From: Aquanectria penicillioides
Taxonomy: Eukaryota > Ascomycota > Sordariomycetes > Hypocreales > Nectriaceae
Assembly (NCBI GenBank): GCA_003415625.1
Contig: PYIU01000010.1
Span: forward strand, 1,116,001-1,180,000
DNA length: 64,000 bases
Direction: 5' to 3'
Made by a program: the position numbers and the translations under genes. The notes beneath the pieces were generated by a model that was not told the DNA's origin, made no database searches, and saw nothing but the letters and a program-made list of their open reading frames with translations. Below are positions 1 through 11,447 of this stretch, in pieces (positions within the stretch are counted from its first letter, which is position 1; every line of letters begins with the position of its first letter).

Positions 1-112
1 ACATCATCATGTGTCGCTCCCTTTCTCTTCTTTATTCTTCCAGCGCCGAGTCCATCATCTTCGTCATATCCTCCAATCAATTTTCTAGCCGTCTTTCCAA
101 TGCTCCAAGAAC

Positions 113-1594
113 ATGGCGTTCCCAGTATCCTGTCCTTCAGAGATACAGCGATCCATCCTCACGTTGCTTCCCGTGGCGGATTTGGGTTCCTGCTCTCTGG
201 TAAACAGGCACCTCCGTTCTGTAGCTGAGCCAGTTCTCTATTCTGCAATAACCATCACACTAGGGCCCGAAGAGGAGCCCGCTGTCAGGCAACTGTTGCG
301 AACAATAGTCTCCCATCCTGATCGGGGTCTCCATATTCGAAGCATCTTCTTCCATCACGTAATTCGCGAATCGCTCTGGGGGTGCACTTGGCCAGGTCCT
401 AGTCGAAATCAGATTCCTAGAGACTTGAAACGCTCCAGGGCAGCATTTGATGTCAACAAGGCTGCTGCATTCATCCGGAAAACGGGCGTTACCGACACCC
501 ACGAGTGGATCGCCTGTCTTGAGAGCTCAATCGATTCTCAACTCGCCCTCTTGGTGGCCATGTCGCCCAATCTGCAGGAGCTCAGTCTAAAAAGCAAATA
601 TTTCTCGGGACACCTTCTCAGTTCAATGTTGAGAGCCGCATTCTTGCGTCAGCCGAATTCAGATTCAAACTTGCCCATGTTTCAACACCTCCGCAGTATT
701 TCCTTGGAGGAAGGACTGATGAGGCCCGGAAGAGGGGACATTGACATCAACACCAACGTCCTTTCTTATTTCCACGCACCCCAAGTCCAACACATTCAAC
801 TTGCAGTTTCAAATACAAGTTTCCTTCTCTGGCCAGAGAAGCTTCCAAGACCAACCAAGCTCATTTCCTTGGACCTACGTAGATTAAGGGAAGGGCAACT
901 CTATCCACTTCTTTTAGTACTTACGCAACTTGAGAAACTGCACTGGCGATGGTACTATGAGCCCGACGATCCTTGGGGTAGCGATGAAACTGTCGATCTC
1001 GATAAAATTGCCAAAGGAATTGCATGCCTGTCTGATACATTGACACATCTAAAAATTTCTTGTGGCATGAGCTATCGAGTTATTCAAGAAGGCAAATGCC
1101 CCAACGTGGAGATCAAGGGGTCATTGGATGGCTTACAAGGCATGAAAAAACTAAAGCACATTAATATCCCTTGGGAATTTTTGATGGGACAGTCGCCATC
1201 CTCAAGGAAGCCTGGTTTCGATTTTCTGCCGCCGACAGTCCAGTCTCTCACTTTGCGGACTGAGCATTTGACAAATCAACCACTTATGTGGAACTCTAAC
1301 TCGATGCTGTCATGTCTCAACTCATGGTTACAGGAGGAGAGGGCGTCCCTGCCAGACTTGCACACGGTCACCCTGATGTCGCGTCAAGTGGATTTCAATT
1401 TTAAGGAAGAAGACTGCAGAGAGGTCAGAAACTTGACATTTGAGCCACCGCTCACTTTGCAAGTTGACTTGTGCGAAATGGGTCCCGCCGGGTTTCTTCC
1501 ACGTATCATTACCTACGCGCTTGGAGATGGGGAGGGAGCGAAGACACGAGATGAATCACGCAAAGACCTGCGGTTGGCGAATCAGCAATTTTGA
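113..1594 (+). CDS. F-box/LRR-like protein
   Basis: Single-exon gene of 493 residues. The first 45 residues form an F-box-like segment: a Pro-Ser-Glu-Ile-Gln opening, a hydrophobic LLPVADLG core, then a SLVNRHLRSVAEPVLY tail, the usual fungal arrangement. The rest is a run of leucine-rich, irregular repeats (for example around residues 150-160 and 340-350) that would form the substrate-binding part. F-box proteins of this kind bridge Skp1/cullin-1 ubiquitin ligases to targets; the target here is unknown. The chosen ATG follows an A at -3 and begins directly before the F-box. A short upstream ATG at 9 is out of frame. It is one of five F-box genes in the first 31 kb. Family assignment is by pattern only, and no specific orthologue is claimed. 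Confidence 0.8.
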   Translation: MAFPVSCPSEIQRSILTLLPVADLGSCSLVNRHLRSVAEPVLYSAITITLGPEEEPAVRQLLRTIVSHPDRGLHIRSIFFHHVIRESLWGCTWPGPSRNQIPRDLKRSRAAFDVNKAAAFIRKTGVTDTHEWIACLESSIDSQLALLVAMSPNLQELSLKSKYFSGHLLSSMLRAAFLRQPNSDSNLPMFQHLRSISLEEGLMRPGRGDIDINTNVLSYFHAPQVQHIQLAVSNTSFLLWPEKLPRPTKLISLDLRRLREGQLYPLLLVLTQLEKLHWRWYYEPDDPWGSDETVDLDKIAKGIACLSDTLTHLKISCGMSYRVIQEGKCPNVEIKGSLDGLQGMKKLKHINIPWEFLMGQSPSSRKPGFDFLPPTVQSLTLRTEHLTNQPLMWNSNSMLSCLNSWLQEERASLPDLHTVTLMSRQVDFNFKEEDCREVRNLTFEPPLTLQVDLCEMGPAGFLPRIITYALGDGEGAKTRDESRKDLRLANQQF

Positions 1595-2182
1595 GTGAAT
1601 GGGCATCTTTTACGTACATGGGTTCGTTCTACCGTCCATATAAAACCCACAGGTATTTCAATATGACGAGCAATTTGTGGTAGAATATGGATTATTCACC
1701 CGCAGAATTGTCACATCCCACAAGTTAGACTCATAGCCAACGTCATTGTGGGCGAGAAAAAAGCCCACGTGGGTCAGAACCACCATGACGGCATGGCGTA
1801 TGTATAAGCAGATGCCGAGTGATCCGCCGTCGGGATTTCCGGCGAGACGTGTCGAGTTGCACAAGAACAAGCGTTCCTGAGAGTCGACAGACATATTATT
1901 AACGCATTTAGTTCAGCGGAAATTTTTCAACGGTCTCGCCGAGAACGTTTCGTAATCGCCTCGCTTTCTCGAATTCTCGACAGCGACAGCCGCCACACTC
2001 CTCCATCTCATGTGACGTCGACGTAGATCTCGCCAATCGGGACCATCGGAAGCTGGGTATCAATTGGTACAAAAGTAAACTAAGCCCCTCCCCCTCCATC
2101 GGCGTGCACTGTAGATATCCTCCAATCTTCCAATCGCCCTTCGGTCTTGGATAAGGGGCACGTTCGGTTCCAGGCCGCCAAG
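1595..2182. other. Intergenic region between the F-box and SYLF genes
   Basis: About 590 bp shared as the 3' flank of the F-box gene and the promoter of the SYLF gene. I see no convincing coding frame on either strand. An ATG at 2147 is in frame with the SYLF gene, and a start there would add 12 residues. Confidence 0.5.
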
Positions 2183-3910
2183 ATGCAGAAGGTGACGGCT
2201 ATACTCCCTTCGTGGGACAAGACCAAGACCCAGAGCAAGAAAGGCTTCGATAAAGTCTGGGGATGGGCCGATAAGCTTGGGGCGCCTGTCAACAGGCTCA
2301 CCAACCGCATTGGGAGCGAGGCGTTTTGGCCAACAACTTTGGACAAGGAATGTTACAAGGCAGCGAGAATTCTGAGGTCCTTTTGTAGTAAGTGTATTCT
2401 CCCGATCTGAAGCGTTGCATCGATCATAGTTGCTATTGCTGTATCTCTGTCTCTTATTTTTATCTTCCACATTCGGATGGATCAGCATTGGCACGCAGGC
2501 TGACAGGTTACACCAGAGGATGGCTTTTACACCGAGGAAGAGGTGCAAGTCGACCAAGCTGGGCCAAAGCAGAAGCAAAAGGTTTTGAAGAAGATTCCAC
2601 AAAAGGTGATGCAAAATGCCGTCGGACTTGCAATCTTCACCACGATGCGCACCGGCCTCTGGGTGTCCGGAGCCGGCGGTTCCGGCGTCTTGGTTGCGCG
2701 CAAGGAAGATGGTTCATGGTCTCCTCCCTCAGGCATCATGCTGCACACGGCTGGTCTAGGATTTCTCGTCGGTGTGGACATTTACGACTGCGTTCTCGTC
2801 ATCAATAACCGCAAGGCCCTCGAAGCTTTCACCAAGATCCGAGCAACACTCGGCGGCGAGATTAGCGCAGTGGCCGGCCCCGTCGGAATGGGCGGGGTCC
2901 TAGAAAATGACGGCAAATGGAAGCAAGCAAACAGACCTGTATTCACTTACCTCAAGTCTCGGGGTTTCTATGCCGGTGTGCAAGTCGACGGCACCATCGT
3001 GATAGAACGCAACGACGAAAATGAACGTTTCTATGGAGAGAAGATTGGCGTTGCTGATATTTTAGCTGGAAAGGCCCGCCATCCACCACCAGAACTCAAG
3101 ATGTTGATGGAAACACTGAAAGCGGCAGAAGGCCGCACTGACGTCGACTCTGAGCTGATGGAGGAACTTGAAGGACAACCCGCTCCCGGCGACGTGGACG
3201 TCGATGCACCTACCGACGGCAGGGCGTTTGGCATACCAGAGCTAGACGACCCAGACCCATACGGAGTGATGGCTTTGGAGAAAGAGGGCCTAGAAATCCG
3301 AGAGGCTGGCAGTAGATCGAGACCCTCCAGCCAACAATTCGAATACAACCCAAGCCCGACGAGCCCAACGTATAAAAAATACCACCGAATTAGTCTGGAG
3401 ACGTCTGGAACCAGAAGCAACCGCGGGAGCTTTACTTCGACCCCAAATACGCCCGTGAGATGGAGCTCAGGTCGCTCTTATGCAACATCAGACTCTGGGA
3501 CTCAAACAGACGAAACGGTATACCCAATCACCAGCCCCATCACGGGTAGCCTCGGTCATCGAAAGATGGACCAAGACGAGGAAGCGCTCCGCTCTGAGAT
3601 AGACGACGTTAGCATTGACAATATCAATCCTTACCATAGTCCGCAGAGCCCTAGGGAGCAGGAGAATGGCATAATCCAGATTACAGCCACGGATTACGAC
3701 TCTGACTCGTTGTACGAGAAGGAGGAGATGTTCGAGGCCGTGTCGACACCACCAACAACAATACGATCACAAGATGTCTCGAAGCCGGTGCCGCCGCCGC
3801 TACCCCCGAGAAATATACCTCGAGCTATCGAACCCGAGTTTGAAGAAGTCGATTTGAAGGGAAGCGGAAAGAAGGATACCGAGGCGATAGTGACTGCTGT
3901 CTCCAGCTAG
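2183..3910 (+). CDS. SYLF (DUF500/Ysc84-type) domain protein
   Basis: Two exons, 2183-2387 and 2517-3910, give 532 residues. The intron 2388-2516 (GTAAGT..CAG) splits a Lys codon and restores the continuous stretch ILRSFC-K-DGFYTEEE expected in the family. The SYLF domain covers roughly residues 45-240. It includes the TTMRTGLWVSGAGGSGVLVA stretch and GLGFLVGVDIYDCVLVINN. The SYLF domain of yeast Ysc84/Lsb3 binds phosphoinositides and actin at endocytic patches, so a membrane/actin role in endocytosis is likely. The C-terminal half is low-complexity and acidic. It has a proline ligand (PVPPPLPPRN near residue 500) instead of the SH3 domain found in Ysc84, suggesting that it recruits SH3 proteins. 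Start 2183 has a good context (CCAAGATG). An in-frame ATG at 2147 is the alternative. Confidence 0.88.
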
Positions 3911-4241
3911 ACCTTGACAGTGATGGGATTAAGAATACGATCTGCAGGAACTCACAATGTTGTTTCTCTCGGAGTCGAAATGTTCCACGGAGATAGGTGA
4001 GGGATATGTCTTTTTACATGGAGCTTGAACAAAGATTGGCGAGAATGTGTAGCTTTGCTCATTTAGAGAGGCATGCTTCGACTCGCATATTTGGACGAAA
4101 CTCTATTTCTTTCGCTTGGGTGTTCTATGACTATCTAGGTTTGGATCAGGCGTTGGGTAGGCATCAGGTTTGCATTTCACGGGAACTTGTCACGACTTTG
4201 ATGAATTAAAACCCGAGTCAGAAATTATAAATCTATTGAAG
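3911..4241. other. Convergent intergenic spacer
   Basis: About 330 bp between the 3' ends of the SYLF gene (plus) and the next F-box gene (minus). A 70-codon open frame at 3997-4209 has no family-like features and sits where both 3' UTRs are expected. Confidence 0.5.
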
Positions 4242-5738
4242 TTATGACGCTGGCCGTTCGAATGTCAGGATAGATTCCGTGCCTCCACCACTAGATCCAT
4301 GCTTCCAGATAAACTCGTCGCCCTTGCACACTTCCCACCCCTCGATGAGCGGACAATATCTCATCGCCGGATCCCCCGGCAGCAACTCCACCTTGACTTG
4401 ACGAAGATTGCGGAGTTGGTTGCTTTGAATCAGGTCGCACAACTCATCAGCCCCCTGGACGCAGGCGGGATCCCCATCCCGGTATCGTGTGTCGGAGTGG
4501 ATATATAGCGTTTCTAGCGATGCAGGCAGGGTATTCATGAGTGTTAAAGTATCGGCAGGGTTTTTGCTGTAGCCGAGCAAATCCGTCTTGACCAGCTTGA
4601 GACCTCTGAGGGAATCCAGCTCCACGAGAGAAGCAAGTTTTCCCGTGCAGACTAGGGGGTTTTCTGAGGTACAGAGATCAAACTCTGTCAAGTTCCTCCC
4701 ATGAGTCCGTAGCAATGATCCTATTTGATCCAACCCAAGTTTCCATTCATAGTCGGGGTTGTGCCAATCCTCCCTGGAGCTATTCGCAATGTCCACAGAG
4801 AGACTACGAAGACCCTTGCAATAAGACATGATGTGCATCATGCTCGATTCATCAAAGATGCATTCCAAAAGTTCCAATTCCTCCAATTGGAATGGTTCGT
4901 CGGGGTGCTCCATGTGTTCGATTTTGTCCTGGGTCCAGTCAAAGCCAAGCAAGCGTAGCCTGGTCAATGACGGGTGAAATAGAAGAATCTCAATTGTATT
5001 TACCCCCATGTTGCAGTCCTCGGGGTAACTGTGCCGTATTCGAACTTCTTTGAGATCAGGAAAGGCATAATTTCGAAACAGGTTTGCTTTGAGAAGGCAA
5101 GTTGTTTCAATATCTCCGTCCAACATGCCAAGAGCCTCTTGACCATACTCCTTGTTGGCACGCTCTGTATTGTCATTAATTTCCCGGTTACGCCCCCTCT
5201 TGGATCTCAACACGTCAGTGAGAACTTCCAACCATTCCTCCAAAACCGTATCTCCCGTGCATTCAATCAGCTGCACGTGCGGCATCAACGTCAACATAAA
5301 GGCAGCGCAGCAACCAGGCGACAGCCCCCTGCTCTCTACCAACGCGCTGAGGAAGTCTAAACTTTTTGGGAATTGCCCCTGGGACCTCCGGGCCATTACT
5401 ATTGCCTCGTTGAGCTCGAACTGAACATTCTCTCCCCAGTCCATGAACGACACAGCCCGTATTGCTTCTCCAAGTGTTGGATCCGAAGCCAGCGATCTTG
5501 CCAGGAGGTTATGAGTCTCATCCACAAATCTCACGCCTAGCAACGGGGCTGTGCGGTACAAGAGAGGTTGTGCGATGCGACGAAATCTGCGGCAGACGAG
5601 ACAAAGGGAGACAAGGGCGTGGAGCGGAGTGTGGTCGATCTGGCCTCCATATTGCCACCACCCCCCGACGGGCAGCTCACATTCGAAGCATTCAAATATG
5701 AGTTGCCAAACAAAATCCGAAATGACTTCCTTCGCCAT
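4242..5738 (-). CDS. F-box/LRR-like protein
   Basis: Single exon, 498 residues from the ATG at 5738. The frame is open upstream to 5870, but those 44 codons look non-conserved, while MAKEVISDFVWQLIF starts directly at an F-box-like helix. The F-box tail, LVSLCLVCRRFRRIAQPLLYR, lies near residues 40-60. It is followed by leucine-rich segments (LTRLRLLGF, LEELELLECIF, LRGLKLVKTDL) ending near residue 480. Likely a substrate receptor for an SCF ubiquitin ligase; the substrate is unknown. It is convergent with the SYLF gene. A start at 5870 cannot be excluded. Confidence 0.75.
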   Translation of the reverse strand: MAKEVISDFVWQLIFECFECELPVGGWWQYGGQIDHTPLHALVSLCLVCRRFRRIAQPLLYRTAPLLGVRFVDETHNLLARSLASDPTLGEAIRAVSFMDWGENVQFELNEAIVMARRSQGQFPKSLDFLSALVESRGLSPGCCAAFMLTLMPHVQLIECTGDTVLEEWLEVLTDVLRSKRGRNREINDNTERANKEYGQEALGMLDGDIETTCLLKANLFRNYAFPDLKEVRIRHSYPEDCNMGVNTIEILLFHPSLTRLRLLGFDWTQDKIEHMEHPDEPFQLEELELLECIFDESSMMHIMSYCKGLRSLSVDIANSSREDWHNPDYEWKLGLDQIGSLLRTHGRNLTEFDLCTSENPLVCTGKLASLVELDSLRGLKLVKTDLLGYSKNPADTLTLMNTLPASLETLYIHSDTRYRDGDPACVQGADELCDLIQSNQLRNLRQVKVELLPGDPAMRYCPLIEGWEVCKGDEFIWKHGSSGGGTESILTFERPAS

Positions 5739-7023
5739 GGCTAAGCCATCAGGGAGGGAAAGTCGGACGCGAGCCAGAAAGATGTGCACACGCCGTTGGC
5801 AAAAGCAAGTGACGAGGAACCGTTTAATTACCCATATTGTGGTTAGTCCACAAGGAACATTACTAAGCACAATTAGCGGTTACGATCACGACGCTGAGGG
5901 TCTTGGCATATGATGAATGTCAGCCCATGTCAGTTGTTTCTTGATTGGCACGCTAGTATCAATAGCTGGGAGTGAGTAGCAGGAGAGGGGATTGGATAAT
6001 AACGGGTCTTTCATACTTTGGTACACCTATTATAGCTCTCAAGTGGAATTGACCGTCGGTTGTTAAAAGTACGGCTTTGCAACGTCATCCTAGGCTGGTT
6101 TCTCACCAGCCAATCCCCAAACCTTGTTATTTGCCAGCGCAGAGAAACAAGGTCCTGAAACCAAAGAACAAACTCGCAACATTTGAATACAACCCCTGGA
6201 GCTCTTTCTCGACTCAGTATGAGCGACCATTGAAATATTCTTATGAAATCTGTCTTTATTCTCTTGCGTACACTTACCCTAGACCGAGGTATGGCAATTT
6301 AAATGAGGCTCCAGAGTTGAGCGGGGCTAGCAATGCTCCAGATGCGAGATCAAGCCACCAAACGGTCAGATCAAGTCCAAGCTACGGTCTTGCATTGCGT
6401 TGTGCAGCGATCTTCCAGGCAAAACTGTGTGCTGATCCATCTAGGGCCTTGGAGGGAGTGAATCTGGGCTTCAGTAATGCGTAGCAAGAATCCTACAATT
6501 TCGTGCTCACAGTTGTTCTTCAATGCGTAACTCAAGCTAAACCCCCTCTCCATCGTTCATCCATGTCTCGTAAGCAATCCAATCAAATCGATCTCGAAAT
6601 CCAACTCTCTGCCCAAGAAAGCCGACTTAGCCGAACCAAAGCGCGCAACGTCCAATCCATGGCCCCTGTCATTGATATGAACGAAATGCCCTAATTTGCA
6701 TCTCAAATTTCAGGGCCGTGCCGAGATTCCGACCGTTAGGCTACGCCCCACAGGGTTGCTTATTTGCTAACTGTCACCGCCAAATTGTTTACGTTGCATG
6801 CTATGGTTAACATTGGATTTGTCCCTCCTTTGAGCCACGTTTTCATTGACGACGAATCTCTTCGATTTCCGAGTATCAGAAGTAAACATTATGGGTAACT
6901 AGAGCTCTTTAAGACGAGTTATTCATGGAGCATTGTGATAACGCTTGCCAGTGGCCCCCGACGTAGGCAAAATTGTTCCTTGATAGGATTGTGTTTTGTA
7001 ACTCATCGATCATCCAATAACAG
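5739..7023. other. Intergenic region with a possible missed 5' exon
   Basis: About 1.28 kb separating two divergent genes. Short open frames at 6077-6484 and 6503-6694 have no recognisable domain. The end (about 7000-7023) resembles a splice acceptor (AATAACAG) just before the first readable codon of the next gene, so a small first exon probably lies somewhere in 6880-6990. I could not find one with a matching phase. Confidence 0.4.
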
Positions 7024-8878
7024 GTGTTTTGTCAACTCTGCGGAGTTCCTTTCAACACAACTCGAATCAGGGCCCGCCAAGAACGTCAAGAGGATGCGTG
7101 GCTGACGCTTCGAGAGCAGTATGGCCCAACTTGGATCGGCTGTGGCCATGGGCATCAAGGATCGCCCTGTAGGGATACTGCATGCCAAGCCATTTATCGA
7201 GGGCCTATCCTGTGGCCACCAAACATTAAAGACTACATTCCTTATGAATCCGATTCTGAAGAGGATGCAACCTACGAATATGAAAGCGACGTCGACGACG
7301 AACCCCTCGAGTATGATTCCAACGCGGGTGATGATGAGGGTTATGAAGACAACGAATCGCAAGATGCCAAGGTTGATGATGATGATGATGAAGGTAACGG
7401 TTCTTCAGTTTGCTCAAATGAAACCCCCAAGTGGACATTTACGGTAAAAGGACCAGACTCTTCATCGTTGGAGGTGGAAACTGACTTCAGGCCCATTTCG
7501 ATGATTGAAGAATTAACTGATATCAGCTTTGGGGTTTCAGAGGAATGGTCGACGCACAACAAGAAACAAAACGAGTACGAGCATATCGCCGGGCCAAACT
7601 GTCAATCTTTGGAGGGCTATAGTGGGTGCCGCATCTCAGCTGCAGAGATGAGAGGTTCTTCTGTAGTGCAGTGCATCATCCGCAAGCCAAGTGACTGGAA
7701 ACCACTGGATGATGATATGGACTTTGAGAGGAGCTCAGCATATATTCTGACTAGTGTTACCCCTGAGATTAACGGGGATGGACAGGCATGGTTCTCTCCT
7801 GCACGTAACGAATTTGACACTGTGAGTGCAAGAAACGACCACGATTGGTCGATTGAGGTATGTTGAGGCTTTTTTTCTTCTAGAGAATGCCGGAACGGCA
7901 AGCCGAGAAATCTACTAACCATTCTTCATAATCCAGAACGATGACGAAGGATTACGCCATGGAGTTCCATTTCACCCCACCTGTTTTGAGCTCTTCAGAA
8001 GAGCCAGCATCTCAACTCTTGGCCATGTTGATGCCGAGGGATTAATGAACCTCCGAAATGCCTATTGCAAGGGAAGATCGTACATGGAAGAATTTTGTCA
8101 CAGGAATGAAGATGTGAATAGCGCAATGCTCGAAATGTGGACGCACAACCCCGGCGCCGAGTATCTTGTTGCCAATCCCATCTTCATTCCCAAGTTCAAG
8201 GACATCTGCGAGGCTGCCATTTCCACGTCACAAAATTTTAGCGTGCAGCACAGCCCTTTTGAAATTCGACAAAGAACCACCGAGCCTTTAGATGGTGATC
8301 CGTTTTTAATACTTCCTTCGGAGCTTCTGCAGAGAATTATCTCCTCCCTCGGGTCAAAGGATATTGCAGCGCTACGAATGTCTTCTCGTGCTTTCGAACA
8401 TTTGCCAATCTCTCTCTGGCGCAGCCTTTTGAAAGAGGAATTGCCATTTATCTATGAGGCTTGGGCCGAAGATGCCCGTCCGTATAGCTGGGCATATGTC
8501 GATGCATTCAAGTTACGGAAATTTACCAAGGAGGGAGAAGAATATGAAAAAGATCGTGCGATTAGGGTAGAAAGGCTGGATACATTTGATCCCGAAATGC
8601 TTGGACTATGGCTGGAGAATGATATTCAGGCGTTGCCATGGCACGAAACGGAAAGATTCAAGGAGGGAAGCATTCAAGTGAGGCAAGATGCCCTTGCTTT
8701 GGAGCCGGTGGATTTGCCCCGTGACAGGACGAACTGGTACCAGCTGTACAGAGACATTTCCGCGAATTGGACAGATATGAAGGGGCTGCAAAATCGGAAG
8801 AGGGTGTGGAAGGACGTTTGCGAAATCGTGGGCAAGATTAGATCGGCACGTGAGCAAGAGGCGGCAGATGGAAACTAG
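7024..8878 (+). CDS. F-box protein with N-terminal Cys motif and acidic linker (5' end unresolved)
   Basis: Exons 7024-7857 and 7937-8878, joined by a 79-bp intron (GTATGT..CCAG), encode about 591 residues. The visible N-terminus begins FCQLCGVPFN, a CxxC knuckle, followed by GCGHGHQGSPCRDTAC, so a small zinc-binding fold is likely. Residues about 80-130 are a strongly acidic Asp/Glu linker. The F-box lies near residues 365-410 (LPSELLQRIISSLGSKDIAALRMSSRAF). The first codon at 7024 is GTG, preceded by an acceptor-like CAG and an in-frame TAA at 7018-7020, so translation must start in an upstream exon that I could not identify. The layout, with a Cys-rich head and a C-terminal F-box, recurs in filamentous ascomycetes; the function is otherwise unknown. 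Confidence 0.75.
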
Positions 8879-9025
8879 CTTGGCGTATTGCTGCTTATAC
8901 AGGTAGGTATATTGAAACACACATAATTAAATACATATATAAAGACAAATACCTAGCCTAAGTCATACCTATTTAATTAACCAAACAAACCTTGCAGTAA
9001 AAAGAAAACCCATTCGACCGTCTTC

Positions 9026-10593
9026 TCATTCAGCCTTGTTGCGCCATGCCTTAAACTCTTCCTCAAGCCTTGCCCACCAATCGTCTGCAAAGGTTCCTGT
9101 GATCCAATAATTCCTCTGTGCGTCCCTGCCCAGGACGTGGAATAGGTTTCTCGACATGGGGCTGATTGCCATGGGTCGAGCATGCTGGCAGGCGGGTTTT
9201 CCTTGTCGGTATGTTTTATCATCTCTTGGGAAGCTTTCGATGACCGCCGGAGAGAAGTCAACAATGTTGAAAAAGTCGCCCTTGGTCCAGTTACTGATGA
9301 TCATCAGGGTCGAGCCGGCATCGCCATACATTGGCGGTGGAGAGTTGGGACCAATGGCAGCTCGCATACCGCGCATGGAAGCCAGGACTTGTGGCTCGGT
9401 TATTTGATCCAGGATGTCCTTGCGGAACTTGTATGCGACTTCTCCGAGGGGCTTGTCCGCAGCCTCTCTGGCCTTGAACTGGGTGAGGGTTCCAAAGGCG
9501 AGGTTCTGCACGTAAGCACCTCCCTCCTGGAACACCTTCTTCAGCCGGGTCTTGACGTCGACAGCATTGATGGCAATAATGGGCCGGTTCGGACGGCTTT
9601 TGGAGACCATTTGCGTAGCCCATCCTGACATGACATCGCCTTCGCTAACAAATGGGGGATCAAGATCTCCTGAAACTGCTTTGAGGTCATCAATGGCCCG
9701 TTGTCGAAGCTCCTTGACGAAATCAGAAGGGAGGTATATCATGCGAGTCTTCATTTCTGGGCCAAGGAAAATGTCCCAGAACAGGTTGAAGGCAAATCTC
9801 AACATGCCGAGACCGCCCATCTTGTTTGGTGCAAGAACATATGGCTCTTGATCGGGGTCAGATGCGGTGCCAACGCCCTCGAAAACGTCTTCGCGTGCAC
9901 CAAGGAGCGGCGATACCTCGCTCTCTCTACCGGCTAGGACCAATCCCCAGGCCTTGATGATCTCGGTGCGACCCATCGCGCTGGTCATGGTGTGTGGCCA
10001 CAAGAGGGCAACAAGAGTGGCATCCTTGAAGGAGGTGATGTGCAAGGAAAGTTGAGGGTTATCGCTGTAAATCATGTCCTCGATCGTGACAGGTGCGTCT
10101 TCCCGGGCTGCGAAGGGACGGAACGGGGCCAGATCCGGTTGCACAGATGGGTTGCTTCCAGTTGATTTCGGTAGTTGGCGACCAAGAGGATGCTCATCAA
10201 TTGCCATATCAAACACCTTGTGAGTGTAGTAGACGGCAGGTCGCTCAGATGTGAATTCCTTAGGCACGTGAAGGGAAAGTCTTCCATCTGGCTGCGACGA
10301 TGAGGATAACTTAATTTGAAAGCCTCATCGTGGCTCAGGGGCAAGGCACTTACATTCAATCGCAGTCTGCCACCGAGCTTTCTCCAGTCACCAATCTCCA
10401 GCAGTCGGCGAAGAGCATCGTGAACCTTGTCAGCGTCGAGAACATCGTCAAAGCGGAGAGTCCAGGTAAGAATCATTGACCGGTACGTCTGTGTGTCATC
10501 GAAGAAGTGGACGGGATACACATCGTCAGTCTCAACCCGGGCTGGCTGGACCCGGCTGGGCCGCAGTCCCAATAACCACCGTACATTATCCAT
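9026..10593 (-). CDS. TRI101-like BAHD-type acyltransferase
   Basis: Exons 10593-10354 and 10291-9026 encode 501 residues. The intron 10292-10353 (GTAAGT..GCAG) joins GGRLRLN to PDGRLSLHVP. The protein resembles fungal trichothecene 3-O-acetyltransferase-like and LysR-region acyltransferases, which move an acyl group from CoA to a hydroxyl or amine of a secondary metabolite. Family marks include the FDDVLDADKVHDALRRLLEIGDW helix near residues 48-70, ERPAVYYTHKVFDMAIDEHPL near 95-115, and the segment LLWPHTMTSAMGR near 177-188. That last segment is where the catalytic HxxxD normally sits. His about 180 is present but the Asp position reads Ser, so activity is uncertain. The ATG at 10593 is chosen over one at 10650 because MDNVRW fits the family start. 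No clear cluster partners flank it. Confidence 0.85.
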
Positions 10594-11447
10594 GGTGGAT
10601 CTGGATGAAAGAAGAAACTGAGATAAAGTAAAGATGAGACGGGACGCCAAGTGAAAATGCCCGCGCTCTATTATTTACCCCTGCCGCTCATGGATGGTAA
10701 GCTTGTTTCTCTTGTGGGTCTGCTTACTCTGGGCGCAGCGCGTAACCCATCGTGTGTCTGGCACACAGATCTGCGCGGTGGTCTTCGACGTAACTGGAAA
10801 TTGTTATAATTATTAAACCATTGTTTTACTTAATTTTAATTTATTTTTTGCATATTTTTCGACCCAGAAAATAACTCTCAATGTCTATTCCTCGTTTATC
10901 TGCAGCTTCATCAAGGCCCCGCACCAACATGATTTGCATGGATGTTAGGGCCACCCTTGTCCAAGCTAGACCGGAGTTTGATTAGCTTATATCTCTCATC
11001 AAGTACGAATACGCGATGCCACAACCGTGAAACTCTGATTGTGGCATGAGCATTTGCTGAGTGTCAAAGGTGTAGGGTAAGCCAGCACCCAACACCACTC
11101 TTGACGTCACAAGTGTTCAGCACCCAAGTGCTCGTGAAGCTTTTCGCGGAATATCTTTTTGTTTGATTCCAATCGCAGGAAAGTATTCGGCGTTTGGCCT
11201 ACTAGATGGAATACCCAATTCTTCATCTACGGGAGTATCAAGTTGATTTGATTGGCTGTCATTTTTGTCTGATAACACCGAAATGAACATTTGAAGCATG
11301 GTTTTTTCATTACTGGCAGTTCGTTTAGTTTTCCGAGCAAGCGAGCTGCTTGAGGCGGAAGATCACGTAGCCATGCGCCATCCCATATATCATTCGACAC
11401 GTCTGAGAAATCAGTAAGAGAGGAATCCTGCAAACAATCGCAAAACA
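10594..11447. other. AT-rich intergenic region
   Basis: Upstream flank of the acyltransferase, with an AT-rich block around 10800-10870. Residual open frames at 11117-11448 on the minus strand directly follow the broken phosphorylase gene. They may be its former downstream part, but match no domain I can name. Confidence 0.4.

Noticed and set aside
31..203. Upstream short frame beginning at position 9
   Set aside because: It overlaps the F-box gene start in another phase and has no protein-like features.
2060..2614. 184-codon minus-strand frame over the SYLF first exon
   Set aside because: It is antisense to a well-supported spliced gene and has no domain.
7366..7391. GAT-rich repeat
   Set aside because: It lies inside the coding region and simply encodes the Asp-rich linker of the F-box protein.
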